Counted from the stretch's first letter, positions 17,183 through 28,555 are shown. The stretch is 64,000 bases of DNA from Leptotrichia sp. oral taxon 218 (GCF_018128225.1 NZ_CP072377.1:868001-932000), one strand, 5' to 3'. The notes: generated by a model not told the origin, from the letters alone. Numbers and translations: made by a program.

Positions 17183-19864
17183 TTATACATTTCTTCTTGC
17201 TCGTTCTCGTCTTTCTCTTCTTGAAAGCGGTCTTTGAGGTTGTTCAGGTTTTTCTGGAATAACTTCTTGCTGGTAATCATCGCCAATTACATTAATTTTG
17301 TCATCAGTGTGTTCATATTTCACATTTGAAACTTCTTCGTGAGTCAAATTATTTGTATCTTCTTCCCCACGAACTTTTAATTTCAAGATAAATGAACTAG
17401 TTTCTCTCTTGATTGCGTCAATCATTTCGTTGTAAACATCATATCCAACAATTTTGTAGTCGTGAATTGGATTTCTTTGACCATAAGAACGAAGTCTAAT
17501 TCCTTCTCTCAATTCTGTCAAATCTTTCAAGTGCTGTCTCCATTTTGAATCAAGAACTTCTAACATTATATAACGCTCTATTTTTCTAAATACTTCATCT
17601 CCGACAGCTTCTTCTTTTTCATCATAGATTTTTATCAAATCGTCATAAATTAAATTTGAAATTTCTTCTGCCGATTTTCCTTCGATTTTATTAAGATCAA
17701 TTTGATAATCAAATGTTTCATTCAATTTATCTTCCAATAAATTCAAATCTTTTTCTCCAGATTCTCCAGCAAATGCATTATTTACAATAATATCAACAGT
17801 TTCTGAAATCATTCCTTCAATCAATTCTCTTAAATTTTCATTTTTCAAAATGGCATCTCTTTGTTCATAAACGACTTCTCTTTGAGTGTTATTTACATCG
17901 TCATATTCAATAAGACTTTTTCTTGATGAAAAGTTTCGACTTTCAATTCTTCTTTGTGCGTTTTCAACTGATTTAGTAATTTGTTTGTGACGGATTTCTT
18001 CATCTTCGTCAATTTTTAACATCTTCATCATAGATTTTAATTTATCTCCACCAAAAAGTCTCATTAAATCATCATCTAGCGACAAATAAAATTCTGATGC
18101 TCCGGGATCTCCTTGACGACCCGCACGACCTCTTAACTGATTGTCAATACGACGAGATTCGTGTCTTTCAGTCCCTAAAATGAAAAGTCCTCCAACTTCC
18201 AGCACTTTTTTTCTATTTTCAGCGCACTCTTTTACATAAGTGTGGTAAATATCCTCATATTCAGGCGTTCCTTTTATAGCAACTTTCGAAGCAAAAGATT
18301 CAGGATCTCCTCCAAGTTTTATATCGGTTCCACGACCTGCCATATTTGTTGCAATTGTTACAGTTTTAAATCTTCCGGCTTGAGATACGATTTCTGCTTC
18401 TCTTTCGTGATGTTTTGCATTCAATATTTCATGAGGAATTCTTGCTTTTTTAAGTAGCGCAGAAACTTCTTCCGAATGTTGGATAGACGCAGTTCCCACT
18501 AAAACTGGCTGACCTTTGTGATACAATTCTTCAATTTTTCTTGCAATTGCTCGGTATTTAGCATCTTTGTTCATATAAATAACATCTGGCAAATCTTTTC
18601 TTATAACAGGTTTATTTGTAGGAACAACTATAACTTTTAAGTTATAAATTTGTTTAAATTCTTCTTCTTCAGTTTTTGCTGTTCCCGTCATTCCTGACAG
18701 TTTTTCATACATTCTAAAATAATTTTGTAGTGTTATTGAAGCTAAAGTTTGGTTTTCTCCTGCAACTTCCAGATGTTCTTTGGCTTCAATCGCTTGGTGA
18801 AGTCCATCTGAATATCTTCTACCTTCCATAAGTCTTCCAGTAAATTCGTCTACTATTATAACTTCTCCATCGTCGTTGATAATATAATCTCTGTCAATTT
18901 TAAATAGTTCTTTTGCTTTTAACGCTTGTGTTAAAAAGTGTGTAAGTTCAACATATTCAGGTGAATAAAGATTATCAATTTTCAAAATTCTTTCAACATT
19001 TTTAATCCCTTTGTCCGTAATTGTAACAGTATGTGATTTTTCATCAACTTCATAATCTTCCCAGTCTTCGTCAGGAATTACCGTATTTTTTTTATCTTTT
19101 ATTTCTTCAGTTTTATAACTTCTTTTCAATTTTTTAGCAACTTCTGCAAAAGTGTTGTACCACTCTGTTGTTTCTTCAGCGGCTCCAGATATAATCAGTG
19201 GAGTTCTCGCTTCGTCAATTAAAATTGAATCCACCTCATCGACTATTACAAAATTATGTCCTCTTTGAACTTTCTCTTCAAGAGATCCAACCATGTTATC
19301 CCTCAAATAGTCAAATCCAAATTCACTGTTTGTTCCATAAGTTATGTCTGCTTGATAAGCAATTTTCCTTTGTTCTGGAGTAATATTTCCACCGATAAAA
19401 TCAGATCTTAATCCCAAAAACTCAAATAGCTCAGCCATAATATCTCTATCTCTTTTAGCTAGATAATCATTTACAGTTACGACATGCACACCTTTTCCAG
19501 TAAGTGCGTTTAAGTAAATAGGAAGTGTTGCCATAAGTGTCTTACCTTCCCCAGTTTTCATTTCTGCAATGCATCCTCTGTGCAAAATCATTCCACCAAT
19601 TAATTGAACATCGTAGTGACGCATTCCCATTATTCTTTTAGATGCTTCTCTTACTGTCGCAAACGCTTCAACCAAAATGTCGTCCAAAGTTTCTGATTTT
19701 GAAATTCTTTCTTTAAATTCTACAGTTTTGTGCTGCAATTGTTCATCTGTCATCTTTTCAAATAGTGGTTCAATTTCATTGATTTTATTCACTATTTTTC
19801 TCATTTTTTTTATTTCTCTTTCGTCTGAAGTACCAAATATTTTTTCTCCAAGTTTTTTAAGCAT
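17183..19864 (-). CDS. secA: Preprotein translocase ATPase SecA
   Basis: The 893-residue motor drives Sec export. Visible motifs: Walker A MKTGEGKT near residue 102, [16 protein letters not shown] (DEAD-like box), [27 protein letters not shown] of the preprotein cross-linking region, [14 protein letters not shown], and [10 protein letters not shown]. The C-terminus ends in an Arg-rich tail ([12 protein letters not shown]) without the zinc-binding SEC-C motif found in many SecAs, so SecB or lipid binding through that motif is not expected. The leader on its sense strand is purine-rich with short tandem repeats. Confidence 0.97.
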   Translation of the reverse strand: MLKKLGEKIFGTSDEREIKKMRKIVNKINEIEPLFEKMTDEQLQHKTVEFKERISKSETLDDILVEAFATVREASKRIMGMRHYDVQLIGGMILHRGCIAEMKTGEGKTLMATLPIYLNALTGKGVHVVTVNDYLAKRDRDIMAELFEFLGLRSDFIGGNITPEQRKIAYQADITYGTNSEFGFDYLRDNMVGSLEEKVQRGHNFVIVDEVDSILIDEARTPLIISGAAEETTEWYNTFAEVAKKLKRSYKTEEIKDKKNTVIPDEDWEDYEVDEKSHTVTITDKGIKNVERILKIDNLYSPEYVELTHFLTQALKAKELFKIDRDYIINDDGEVIIVDEFTGRLMEGRRYSDGLHQAIEAKEHLEVAGENQTLASITLQNYFRMYEKLSGMTGTAKTEEEEFKQIYNLKVIVVPTNKPVIRKDLPDVIYMNKDAKYRAIARKIEELYHKGQPVLVGTASIQHSEEVSALLKKARIPHEILNAKHHEREAEIVSQAGRFKTVTIATNMAGRGTDIKLGGDPESFASKVAIKGTPEYEDIYHTYVKECAENRKKVLEVGGLFILGTERHESRRIDNQLRGRAGRQGDPGASEFYLSLDDDLMRLFGGDKLKSMMKMLKIDEDEEIRHKQITKSVENAQRRIESRNFSSRKSLIEYDDVNNTQREVVYEQRDAILKNENLRELIEGMISETVDIIVNNAFAGESGEKDLNLLEDKLNETFDYQIDLNKIEGKSAEEISNLIYDDLIKIYDEKEEAVGDEVFRKIERYIMLEVLDSKWRQHLKDLTELREGIRLRSYGQRNPIHDYKIVGYDVYNEMIDAIKRETSSFILKLKVRGEEDTNNLTHEEVSNVKYEHTDDKINVIGDDYQQEVIPEKPEQPQRPLSRRERRERARRNV

Positions 19865-19890
19865 TTTATTTTTTATTTCCTTTCTTCTCT

Positions 19891-19920
19891 TCTTTTTTCT
19901 TCTTTTTTCTTCTTTTTTCT
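19891..19920. repeat. 10-bp tandem repeat in the secA leader
   Basis: TCTTTTTTCT is repeated three times perfectly (19891-19920), 27 bases upstream of the secA ATG. On the secA sense strand it is a purine-only tract (AGAAAAAAGA). Confidence 0.85.
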
Positions 19921-20030
19921 TTTCTAAATTCTTTTCTATTCTTCTCTATTTTTTATCTTTATCTTTATTTTTTTAATTTAATTTAAATTTAGTTTAATTT
20001 AATTTATTCTATCTTTTTTTATTTTATTTT

Positions 20031-20059
20031 TTATCTTATCTTATCTTATCTTATCTTAT
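20031..20059. repeat. 5-bp TTATC tandem repeat upstream of secA
   Basis: Five full TTATC units and most of a sixth run from 20031 to 20059, in the region where a secA promoter should lie. Copy-number change could alter promoter spacing. Confidence 0.85.
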
Positions 20060-20147
20060 TACTTACTATTTGTAATAATAATTATATTATTTTTGCTCTA
20101 ATTTAACAAAAAAAATTTTTGTAAATTAAAATCAAAATCAAAATTTT

Positions 20148-20528
20148 TTATTCTCTTATCCTCAAATCATTTTCTTTTCTTTTTTCAAAAAATCTGTCAT
20201 TTTGAAATAAATCTCTATTTCTTATCACATCGTCAAAAAAATCTATATTTCCATTAATTTTTGTAATTACATGAAATTCATTCCGTGAATTACTTTCGAT
20301 TTTTTTTCTTTTTCCAATTTTTTTAAGTTCTTTAGCAAAAACATCGTTTTTTTCACTGTTCATCTTGCTAATTTCATTTGCTATATCGTCAATATCTTTA
20401 TGCGACAAATTATTTTCGTTTACAAAATTATTAAGTTTACTCGTAAATTTTGGTGTTCCCAAAAGACTTGAATAAGTCATCATAAAGATAATACTCATAA
20501 CAACTAGTACAATATTTCTCTTATTCAT
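20148..20528 (-). CDS. Small exported protein of unknown function
   Basis: The 126-residue protein has an N-terminal hydrophobic segment (NIVLVVMSIIFMMTYSSLL) acting as signal or anchor. A charged, mostly helical remainder follows, rich in Lys, Asn and Asp. No Cys lipobox and no known motif. The SD is poor (AAAGAAAAAT). It lies upstream of secA in the same direction, separated by 283 bases of pyrimidine-rich DNA. Treated as real because of codon use and the export signal; function unknown. Confidence 0.55.
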   Translation of the reverse strand: MNKRNIVLVVMSIIFMMTYSSLLGTPKFTSKLNNFVNENNLSHKDIDDIANEISKMNSEKNDVFAKELKKIGKRKKIESNSRNEFHVITKINGNIDFFDDVIRNRDLFQNDRFFEKRKENDLRIRE

Positions 20529-20828
20529 AATTTTTCTTTTCTCTTTCTCTTTTTTTTTATTTTTAATTTTATTTATTTTATTTATTTATTTTATTATTTA
20601 ATTTATAATTTAATAAATAATTTAATTTATTTGTTCTTTTTTTATTTTAAAAACTTTTTTATAAAACTTAATATACTTAATTTGTATTATAGCAAATCTA
20701 TAAAATTATATCAATAAAAAATAAAAAAAAGAATTTTAACTTTTATTTTTTGTTTTTTTTAGATTGAAAAAATCATAAAATAATGGTAATATTAATCTTG
20801 TATAATTTTATTAAAATAAAGGAGAAAA
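20529..20828 (+). other. Divergent intergenic region
   Basis: AT-rich spacer between two divergent genes. The only clear element is a TATAAT (about 20801-20806) with a poor -35, about 25 bases before the MATE gene, which has SD AAAGGAG. Confidence 0.4.
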
Positions 20829-22184
20829 ATGAAAAAAACAGTTTATAAAAAAGTTTTTTCTGTGGGACTTCCAGTTGCAATAGAAAATATGATTTACAGC
20901 CTTATGAATTTTATTGACATATTTATGGTTGGAAAAAATAATGTAGCTCTTGGACTTGGAACGATCGCAGTTGCTGGAACAGGATTTGCTAATCAAATCT
21001 TTATGATTTTTGTGACTTCACTTTTTGGAATGAATAGTGGAGGTGGGATTTTGGCAGCTCAGTATTTTGGAAATAAAGATTATAAAAATTTAAAGAGATG
21101 TCTTGGAATTACAGTAATAGTTGGATTTGTATTTTCACTAATCTTTTTCTTTGCAGGAATTTTTATTCCAGAAGTCATAATTTCGGTATTTACAAAAGAT
21201 GCGAAAGTTATAAAAGTGGGAGCGTCATATATGAGAATAGTCGCTTGGATATATCCTTTAATGGGAGTTGGACTTGCTTTTAATATGCAGCTTCGTGCTA
21301 TTGGAAAGACAAAATATTCGTTTTATTCAAGCATTATCGGACTAGTTGTAAACTTGATGTTTAATACTGTTTTAATATTTGGATATTTGGGGTTTCCTGC
21401 GCTAGGAGTTAGGGGAGCTGCAACTGCGACTGTTATTGCAAGAATTATAAGCACATTTTATATTATTTTTATAATTTATAAATTAAAGTTGCCAATTGCT
21501 GGAAAAATAAGTGAATTATTTGATTTATCGCTACATTTTTTTGTAAAAGTTATGAAAATTTCACTTCCTGTATTTTTGCATGAAATACTTTGGGTTTTGG
21601 GGTCAAGTGTCTACATTGTAATTTTCGGACGAATGGGAACAAATTATGCGGCTTCAATTCAAACAGTAAAAGCGATAAGCAGCTTAGTTTTAACATTATT
21701 TTTTGGACTTTCAAGTGCAACTTCGGCAATTATTGGAAATGAAATTGGTGCTGGAAACGAAGAAAATGCTTACAATTATTCTATGATTTTATTGAGAGTG
21801 TCATTCTTTTGTGGAATTCTAGTTGGACTTTTTGTGCTTTTATTCAGTCCATTAATTTTATCACTTATGGGAATTTCTAAAAGCATTTATCCATTAACTA
21901 AGCAAATTGTAAAATCAGAAGTTTTTATAATTGTTGTAAAATCATTGAGTTTGCAGCTTTTAGTTGGAATTTTAAGAGCTGGTGGAGATGTGATTTGGAC
22001 GATATTTATGGATTTAGTTCCACTTTGGTGCGTTGCAATTCCAATCACATATTTTACAGGACTTCAGTTAGGATGGCCAATTTACATTGTTTATTTGCTT
22101 TCATGCAGCGACGAAGTTATAAAAATTTGGCCTTGTATTAGAAGACTGAAAAGTAAAAAATGGATTAATAATTTGGTGAGCTAA
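20829..22184 (+). CDS. MATE-family multidrug/Na+ antiporter
   Basis: The 451-residue protein has about 12 predicted membrane helices in two MatE halves: the first starts VFSVGLPVAIENMIYSLMNFIDIFMVGK, the second near residue 240 (KISLPVFLHEILW). Glycine- and proline-rich loops (GLGFPALGVRGAATATV) are typical. It is likely to export cationic compounds using Na+ or H+. The next gene, a lipoprotein, starts 10 bases after the stop, so the two are probably co-transcribed. Confidence 0.9.
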   Translation: MKKTVYKKVFSVGLPVAIENMIYSLMNFIDIFMVGKNNVALGLGTIAVAGTGFANQIFMIFVTSLFGMNSGGGILAAQYFGNKDYKNLKRCLGITVIVGFVFSLIFFFAGIFIPEVIISVFTKDAKVIKVGASYMRIVAWIYPLMGVGLAFNMQLRAIGKTKYSFYSSIIGLVVNLMFNTVLIFGYLGFPALGVRGAATATVIARIISTFYIIFIIYKLKLPIAGKISELFDLSLHFFVKVMKISLPVFLHEILWVLGSSVYIVIFGRMGTNYAASIQTVKAISSLVLTLFFGLSSATSAIIGNEIGAGNEENAYNYSMILLRVSFFCGILVGLFVLLFSPLILSLMGISKSIYPLTKQIVKSEVFIIVVKSLSLQLLVGILRAGGDVIWTIFMDLVPLWCVAIPITYFTGLQLGWPIYIVYLLSCSDEVIKIWPCIRRLKSKKWINNLVS

Positions 22185-22194
22185 GGAGAAAAAT

Positions 22195-23823
22195 ATGAAT
22201 AAAAATAAAAAAAAAGATATAATAAAAAAAAGTTTCACAATAGGAATTTTATTTTTTCTTATGTCTTGTACAACAATAAAGACACCGCCTGAGGGAGTCG
22301 ATTATGAAAGTCCAATTAGAGATAGTAAAAATGTCGATTTTCACTATGATTTGACTTATTTGGACAAAGATGGAAATATTAAGTATGACAGAAAAATTTG
22401 GGATGCGACTTACGAAGTTGTTGATAACGCTAATGATTATTTGATAATTGAAATGTTTTTATTTAACGATATTTATAATAAAGATGTGGATAAATTTCCT
22501 GAATTTGCAAAGGAGTATACGAGAAGACTTGTGAAAAAGAAGATGGAAAATCCAAATTTAAAAGTATATGTACTGTCAGATGAAAATAATAATTTGTATG
22601 GAGCATTTGAACATCCGCTTATCACAGAGATGAAAAATGCTGGAATTGATGTTATAGATGTGGATATTTATAAATTAAAAGATACTTTTCCATGGTATTC
22701 GCCAATTTGGAGAAGTGTCATAGAGCCTTTTGGAAATCCGCAGGGAAAAGGATGGATTACTAATTTTTATGGACCGATGTGGCCAAAACTTACACTTAGA
22801 AATTTATTTCGTGCTTTAAATGTAAAAGCTGATCACAGAAAGATTTTTTTGAATGAAAACAAGGTCGTAGTTGCAAGTGCAAATATTCATGATCCAAGTT
22901 ATTTCCACGAAAATGTGGCAATTTCTGCAGATGGGGAAATTACAAAAGACATTTTAAAAGATTTACAGCTTGTTGCAAAATTTTCAGGTGGAAATATAGA
23001 TGTTTCAAATAAAAGTGAAGCTAAAAAACCTATTAATAATATAAAGAATTCGCAAGGATCAAAAATTAAATTTAGAGAAGATGAAAATTTGAAATCAGAT
23101 TTGCAGAAGCAAATTGAAGAAATTGAGAAAAATAAAGGAAATTTTGTTGATAAGGGAACACAGGATTTTTATAAAACTGGAGAACTTACGAAAACTGGAG
23201 ATGCTTTGCAAAGTGATGATCCAAATAACAGCTACAGAGTTCAATTTGAGTCAGAAGCTAAAATAGGTGAAAATTTGGACAAGGATATTGATAATTTAAA
23301 GGCTGGGGACGAAGTTCTTATGGGAATGTATTTTTTAGCCGATAGACCAGTTATAGATAAACTTATTAAAGCGGCTAACCGTGGAGTTAAAGTGAGAATT
23401 ATTTTTGATCGAAGCAGAGATGCTTTTGGAATGAGCACAAATGGACTTCCTAATAAACCTGTTTCAAAAAAATTAAAGAAAAAAACAAAGAATAAAATAG
23501 AAATAAAATGGTATTTTACAAATAATGAACAATTTCATACAAAGATAATGCTAATGAAAAAAACAGATGGAAATGTTATAATACACACAGGTTCTGCAAA
23601 TTATATAAAAAAAAATATTCGTGGTTACATAATGGACGCCAATTTAAGAGTTTTAACAAATAAAGATTCTAAATTGACAAAAGATGTCTATAATTATTTT
23701 GACAGATTGTGGGAAAATAGAGATGGACTTTTTACGATAAATTTTGACGATGAGCCGACAACTAAAGCTAGTCAAGATTTTATGTATAAAATATTAGATG
23801 CGGCACAACTAGGTTCGTTTTAA
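22195..23823 (+). CDS. Phospholipase D-like lipoprotein
   Basis: The 542-residue protein has a lipoprotein signal (GILFFLMSCTT). Two HKD-type catalytic motifs are seen: HRKIFLNENKVVVASANI near residue 222 and HTKIMLMKKTDGNVIIHTGSAN near residue 445. It resembles cardiolipin synthase/phosphatidylserine synthase-like PLD proteins. A 70-residue polar, charged linker separates the halves. The first HKD lacks the canonical Asp, reading N instead, but both His and Lys are retained. It is probably an envelope phosphodiesterase or phospholipase. It starts 10 bases after the MATE stop with SD AAGGAGAAA. Confidence 0.85.
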   Translation: MNKNKKKDIIKKSFTIGILFFLMSCTTIKTPPEGVDYESPIRDSKNVDFHYDLTYLDKDGNIKYDRKIWDATYEVVDNANDYLIIEMFLFNDIYNKDVDKFPEFAKEYTRRLVKKKMENPNLKVYVLSDENNNLYGAFEHPLITEMKNAGIDVIDVDIYKLKDTFPWYSPIWRSVIEPFGNPQGKGWITNFYGPMWPKLTLRNLFRALNVKADHRKIFLNENKVVVASANIHDPSYFHENVAISADGEITKDILKDLQLVAKFSGGNIDVSNKSEAKKPINNIKNSQGSKIKFREDENLKSDLQKQIEEIEKNKGNFVDKGTQDFYKTGELTKTGDALQSDDPNNSYRVQFESEAKIGENLDKDIDNLKAGDEVLMGMYFLADRPVIDKLIKAANRGVKVRIIFDRSRDAFGMSTNGLPNKPVSKKLKKKTKNKIEIKWYFTNNEQFHTKIMLMKKTDGNVIIHTGSANYIKKNIRGYIMDANLRVLTNKDSKLTKDVYNYFDRLWENRDGLFTINFDDEPTTKASQDFMYKILDAAQLGSF

Positions 23824-23862
23824 AATAAAAAAATAAATAATTTTAAAAGAGAGGAAAAAACT

Positions 23863-25041
23863 ATGAAAATGAGAAAAAAATTGACATTTTTGCTAATTAT
23901 ATTAGCGCTTGGAACAATGACTGTATCTTGTAAAAAGAAAGCAAAAGACAATAAAACATCACAGACGCAAATTTCAAACAAACCAATAAATACAGATATT
24001 TTCAATTTAGGAGCAAAACAAGGACAAGGAAATCCAAATATCCAAAACTTGACTCCTGAAGAACAGCAAAAATTAATTGACAATCAAATTGATCCAGCAA
24101 AAGTATCAGAAGCGTTGACAAAGGCGCAAAATGGAGATAAAGAGTCGATTATGACACTTGCGCAACTTTATTACAACTTAAAAGACACTAATAAAGTAAA
24201 ACAAATTTTGCAATATGGAGTTGATAAAGGTTATCCTGAAGCAATTTATAACTTGGCAGTAATTTTAAAACAAGAAGGAAATACAGAACAAGCAAATAAA
24301 CTTATGGCACAACTTCCAAGAACAACTGAAAGAGTTGTGAGAAGACAAGGTGGCAGAAGAGTTGTAAGTGGTGGAGGACCTGTTATGATTAGACAGCTTA
24401 GAATGCGACCTGGAGCTGAAGAATATAACAAAGCAGTAGACTTAGTAAGAGCAAAAAAATATGATGAAGCTAAAAAATATTTTGAAAAAGCCTACGATGC
24501 CGGAATAAAAGAAGCAGATGTTCGTATAGCACTTATTAACAAAGAGCAAAAAAATACGGCTGAATCTGTAAAATGGTTTCAAAAAGCAGCTAATCGTGGT
24601 GTAAAAGAAGCAAATTTTGAAGTTGGAGCAATGCTTTACGACAGTGGAAAACAAGAAGAAGCTAGACCTTATTTGATGAAAGCCTACAAAGCGGGAAATA
24701 AATCACTAGCAATGCCGATTGCAATGTCATATCACAATCAAAAAGATACAGCTGAAGCTGTAAAATGGTACAAAATTGCAGCACAAAATGGGGATAAAAA
24801 TGCAAAAGCGACACTTGAAAGACTTGAAAGACCAAATTCTTCGGGAGAAAGTCATTCTGTGACTAAAGGTGAAGCAGGAAAATCTGGAAATTCTTCAACT
24901 TTTTTAGGAAATTCAGATTCAAAAAGTCTTACTGAAAGCACTTTAAATAATGTTAAAAGTAAGGGTAAAGCTGAAGAAGAGAAAAAAATAGAAGAAAAGA
25001 AAGACACAAATGAAAATCATAATAACGAGAAAAAGAAGTAA
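23863..25041 (+). CDS. Sel1/TPR-repeat lipoprotein
   Basis: The 392-residue protein has a lipoprotein signal ending TMTVSC. Helical repeats of Sel1 type (about 36 residues each, with patterns such as SVKWFQKAANRGVKEANFEVGAMLY and AVKWYKIAAQNGDKNAKATLERL) span roughly residues 75-325. A short Gly/Arg-rich patch (RRQGGRRVVSGGG) interrupts them. The tail is Ser-rich, then strongly charged (Glu/Lys/Asn). Such proteins act as envelope scaffolds. SD GAGAGG. Confidence 0.8.
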   Translation: MKMRKKLTFLLIILALGTMTVSCKKKAKDNKTSQTQISNKPINTDIFNLGAKQGQGNPNIQNLTPEEQQKLIDNQIDPAKVSEALTKAQNGDKESIMTLAQLYYNLKDTNKVKQILQYGVDKGYPEAIYNLAVILKQEGNTEQANKLMAQLPRTTERVVRRQGGRRVVSGGGPVMIRQLRMRPGAEEYNKAVDLVRAKKYDEAKKYFEKAYDAGIKEADVRIALINKEQKNTAESVKWFQKAANRGVKEANFEVGAMLYDSGKQEEARPYLMKAYKAGNKSLAMPIAMSYHNQKDTAEAVKWYKIAAQNGDKNAKATLERLERPNSSGESHSVTKGEAGKSGNSSTFLGNSDSKSLTESTLNNVKSKGKAEEEKKIEEKKDTNENHNNEKKK

Positions 25042-25109
25042 ATATAGATGAAATTATGAAAAATAAAGCAAAAGAATATAGTAAATAGTAAATAAAGTAG
25101 ATAAAAATA

Positions 25110-25138
25110 TTGACATTCTTAAAAAAATGTTGTATACT
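25110..25138 (+). promoter_or_regulatory. metK promoter
   Basis: TTGACA (25110-25115), a 17-base spacer and TATACT (25133-25138), about 27 bases before the riboswitch aptamer. Confidence 0.8.
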
Positions 25139-25165
25139 TAATACATAACAATTAAAATTAAATAG

Positions 25166-25262
25166 CTTATCAAGAGAGATATTAGGGACAGGCCCGTTTT
25201 GAGTATCCAGCAACCTGTATTTTTACAAGGTGCTAAATCCTGGCATTGAATGCGAAGATAAG
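25166..25262 (+). ncRNA. SAM-I (S-box) riboswitch aptamer
   Basis: The S-box core is plain: CTTATCAAGAGAGAT at the 5' P1 side, then AGGGACAGGCCC, a CCAGCAACCT segment, AAGGTGCTAAATCCTGGC, and closing GCGAAGATAAG that pairs P1 (CTTATC with GATAAG). It binds S-adenosylmethionine and switches metK off at transcription, acting with the terminator that follows. Confidence 0.95.
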
Positions 25263-25271
25263 AATTATAAT

Positions 25272-25300
25272 TCTCTTCCTAGCAGGAAGAGATTTTTTTT
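25272..25300 (+). terminator. Riboswitch-controlled terminator of metK
   Basis: A 9-base-pair perfect stem (25272-25280 with 25284-25292), loop AGC, then eight T. It is the expression platform of the SAM-I switch. Confidence 0.9.
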
Positions 25301-25351
25301 AAAAAAAATATTTTGAAATAAAAATTTAATAAAATTTAGGAGGAAAAAAGA

Positions 25352-26503
25352 ATGGGAAAAAAAGTTTATTTTACATCAGAATTTGTATCACCGGGGCATC
25401 CAGATAAAATTTGTGATCAAATTTCTGATTCAATTTTGGACGCTTGTTTAAAAGATGATGAAAATTCGAGAGTTGCTTGTGAAGCGTTTGCAACAACTGG
25501 ATTAGTTGTTATAGGTGGAGAAATTACGACTAAAACTTATGTAGATGTGCAAAAAATAGTGCGAGAAAAAATAACTGAAATTGGATATAGACCTGGAATG
25601 GGATTTGACGCTGACTGTGGTGTGCTAAATACTATTCACTCTCAATCGCCAGATATTTCAATGGGAGTTGATACAGGTGGAGCTGGGGATCAAGGAATTA
25701 TGTTTGGTGGTGCGGTAAACGAAACTGAAGAACTTATGCCGCTTGCGCTTGTTCTATCTCGTGGAATTATTCAAAAATTGACAAAACTTACTAGAAGTAA
25801 AGAGCTTTCTTGGGCAAGACCTGATGCTAAAGCGCAAGTTACACTTGTTTATGATGAAAATGGAAAAGTTTTAGGAGTAGATACAATTGTGCTATCAGTT
25901 CAACATGATGAAGAAGTTACACAAAAACAAATTGAAGCTGATTTGAAAGAAAAAGTTATAAAACCTGTGCTTGAAAAATATGATTTAAAAATTGACGAAG
26001 TTAGAAAATTTCATATAAATCCAACTGGAAGATTTGTAATCGGTGGGCCTCACGGGGATTCTGGGCTAACTGGAAGAAAAATTATAATTGACACTTACGG
26101 TGGATATTTTAGACACGGTGGAGGAGCATTTTCTGGAAAAGATCCGTCAAAAGTTGACAGATCGGCTGCCTATGCGGCAAGATGGATTGCTAAAAATATC
26201 GTTGCAGCAGGACTTGCCACTAAATGTGAAGTTCAGTTGTCTTATGCGATTGGAGTTGTTGAGCCGGTATCAATAAGAGTCGAAACATTTGGGACTGGAA
26301 CTGTTGACGAAACTAAAATTGAAGAAGCTGTTTCTAAAATTTTTGATTTAACACCTAGAGGTATTGAAAAATCGCTTAGTCTTAGAAAACCGTCGTTTAG
26401 ATATCAAGATTTGGCGGCATTTGGACATATTGGACGAACTGATATTGATTTACCTTGGGAAAAACTTGACAAAGTTGAAGAAATAAAAGAAGCATTAAAA
26501 TAA
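25352..26503 (+). CDS. metK: S-adenosylmethionine synthetase
   Basis: The 383-residue enzyme makes SAM from methionine and ATP. Signature motifs: [15 protein letters not shown] at the N-terminus, [10 protein letters not shown] near residue 112, and the glycine-rich [22 protein letters not shown] loop near residue 252. Three-domain length is normal. SD AGGAGG. Control is by the SAM riboswitch upstream, a simple feedback loop. Confidence 0.97.
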   Translation: MGKKVYFTSEFVSPGHPDKICDQISDSILDACLKDDENSRVACEAFATTGLVVIGGEITTKTYVDVQKIVREKITEIGYRPGMGFDADCGVLNTIHSQSPDISMGVDTGGAGDQGIMFGGAVNETEELMPLALVLSRGIIQKLTKLTRSKELSWARPDAKAQVTLVYDENGKVLGVDTIVLSVQHDEEVTQKQIEADLKEKVIKPVLEKYDLKIDEVRKFHINPTGRFVIGGPHGDSGLTGRKIIIDTYGGYFRHGGGAFSGKDPSKVDRSAAYAARWIAKNIVAAGLATKCEVQLSYAIGVVEPVSIRVETFGTGTVDETKIEEAVSKIFDLTPRGIEKSLSLRKPSFRYQDLAAFGHIGRTDIDLPWEKLDKVEEIKEALK

Positions 26504-26594
26504 AAAAAATTAAAAAAATAGTAAAATAAATTATGTAAATTTAGCATATTAATGAAAAAGTACAAAACCATTTAATATATTTTAAGGAGGAATT

Positions 26595-28195
26595 GTGAAA
26601 AAATTTAAAATTTTATTTTTCGTTATAGTTATTTTAATTTTAGGAATAGGAATAAAAAGTATTTTTTTTAAAAGTAAAACAAAAAATGATGATCCTGTGG
26701 TATTTAATTTAGGAATTAACTACAATACATTAGATCCACATTTATTTACGGAAATGATTTCTGTTCAAGTTGATAGTTCTATTTATGAAGGACTTTTGCG
26801 TCTTGACAAAAAGGAAACTATACTGGTGGAGTGGCTGAAAGTTTTACAGAAAATAATAATAAGATGACTTTTAAAATTAGAAAAAATGCCAAATGGAGTG
26901 ACGGTTCTAGGGTTACTGCAAATGATTTTGTGTTTGCATTTAGAAGAGTTTTAAATCCTAAAACAGCTGCAAGATTCTCAGAAATGCTTTTTCCAATAAA
27001 AAATGCAGAGAAATATTATGAAGGTAAAGCAAAAGCTGATGAATTAGGAGTTAAAGCGATAGATGATAATAACCTTGAAATAGAATTTGAACATCCAGTA
27101 GCTTACTTTAAATATATTTTAACACTTCCAATAACAGCACCTATTAAAGAAGATTTTTATAAAACTCACGAAAAGACTTTTGCTGTAAATTTAGATAGTT
27201 TTTTATTTAATGGACCGTATAAAATAACAAAATTAAGCGATGGGGAAACATTACTTGAAAAAAATGAAAATTATTGGAATGCTAAAAATATAAAAATACC
27301 TAAAATAAAATACATTGTTTCTTCAGATTTTCATGCTGTAGATAATTTAATAGAAAATGGAGAAATTGATATTTCGAGAGTTGAAAACTATAATCTTGAA
27401 AAATATAGAAAAGATAAAACATTAAATTCTTTCTTAATAGGAAAACTGTGGTATTTAGATTATAACTTAAATAACAAATTTTTGAAAAATCAAAAATTAA
27501 GACAAGCTATTTCAATGGCGATTGACAGAGATGTGAATATAAAAAAAATAAAAAACAACGATGGTTCAATAGCCGCAAGATCAGTAATTAGTAATCAAAT
27601 TTCTGGATATTCAAAAAAATATAGAGAAGAATATCCTGATAATAATTACATAAATGATAAAGATCCAAAATTGGCTAAAAAATTATATGACGAAGCATTA
27701 AAAGAACTTGGAGTGAAAGAGCTTGAACTAGGATTACTCGCAGGAAATTCTGATCCTGAAACATTGGAAATACAGCATATTCAGGAAGAATTAAGAGTAA
27801 AATTGGGATTAAAGACAAAAATAACAGTTGTATCGCTAAAAGAGCGTCTAAACATGACACGAAGCGAAAAATACGACATTGTTCTAAATACTTGGTCGCC
27901 AAAATATGACGATGCTACTACATATTTTGACAGATGGAAGACAAAAGATAATAAAAACGCTTCTGTTTGGCAAAAACAAAAATATGACTTGTTAGTTGAT
28001 GAAATTTACAAAATGCCAAAAAGTGCCGAAAGAGATAAGAAAATTAACGAAGCAGAAAAAATCTTAATTGACGACGCAGTAATTGCACCAATTTATTTTG
28101 CAATCGAAAATACTTACACAAATCCTAAAATTTACGGACTTGTTCGAAGAGAAATAACAGGAATAACAGATTTTACATATGCGTATATTAAATAA
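26595..28195 (+). pseudogene. Oligopeptide-binding protein (OppA/SBP_bac_5 family), frameshifted
   Basis: A GTG start at 26595 with SD AAGGAGG opens an N-terminal membrane segment without lipobox cysteine and the start of a peptide-binding protein (NYNTLDPHLFTE, YEGLLRLDKK), ending out of frame at 26867. In the +1-compensated frame the family sequence resumes as GNYTGGVAESFTENNNKMTFKIRKNAKWSDG and runs to 28195 with normal SBP_bac_5 features (VTANDFVFAFRR, FNGPYKIT, QAISMAIDRD). The lesion is one base lost in the A5 run at 26808-26812. Without it the protein would be about 530 residues. No opp permease genes are adjacent. Decay or sequencing error. Confidence 0.85.
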
Positions 28196-28235
28196 TTTGT
28201 AGTTTATTTTAATTTTAATAATATAATTTAAATAT

Positions 28236-28293
28236 AAAAAGGTTTCTTAAAATAATGTGATTTATAAATTTTATTTTATAGAAACCTTTTTTT
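28236..28293 (+). terminator. Intrinsic terminator after the OppA-like gene
   Basis: Arms AAAAAGGTTTCT (28236-28247) and AGAAACCTTTTTT (28280-28292) pair across a 32-base A/T loop, ending in a T run. The rest of the 360-base gap before the next gene is featureless A-rich DNA. Confidence 0.7.
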
Positions 28294-28555
28294 ACGAAAT
28301 ATTTTTAAAATTATAGTAATTAAATTAAATTAAAATAGAATTGAATAGAATAATAGAATAAAAAAAGAAGATTTATAAAATAAAATGCAAAAAATAGTGA
28401 AAAAAATATAGAAAATATAGAAAGCACAGAAAGCATTAAAAAATAAAAAATTAAAGAAATAGAAAAATAAAAAATAAAGATTTGATATAATTTATTTTTT
28501 GTAGTAAAATATAAAAAATATTAAATTTTAAGATTAAATTTAAAGGAGTGTAATT

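Noticed and set aside
19891-20060. Repeats upstream of secA as a CRISPR array or replication origin
   Set aside because: Units are 5-10 bases with no spacers, and no DnaA boxes or dnaA gene are present.
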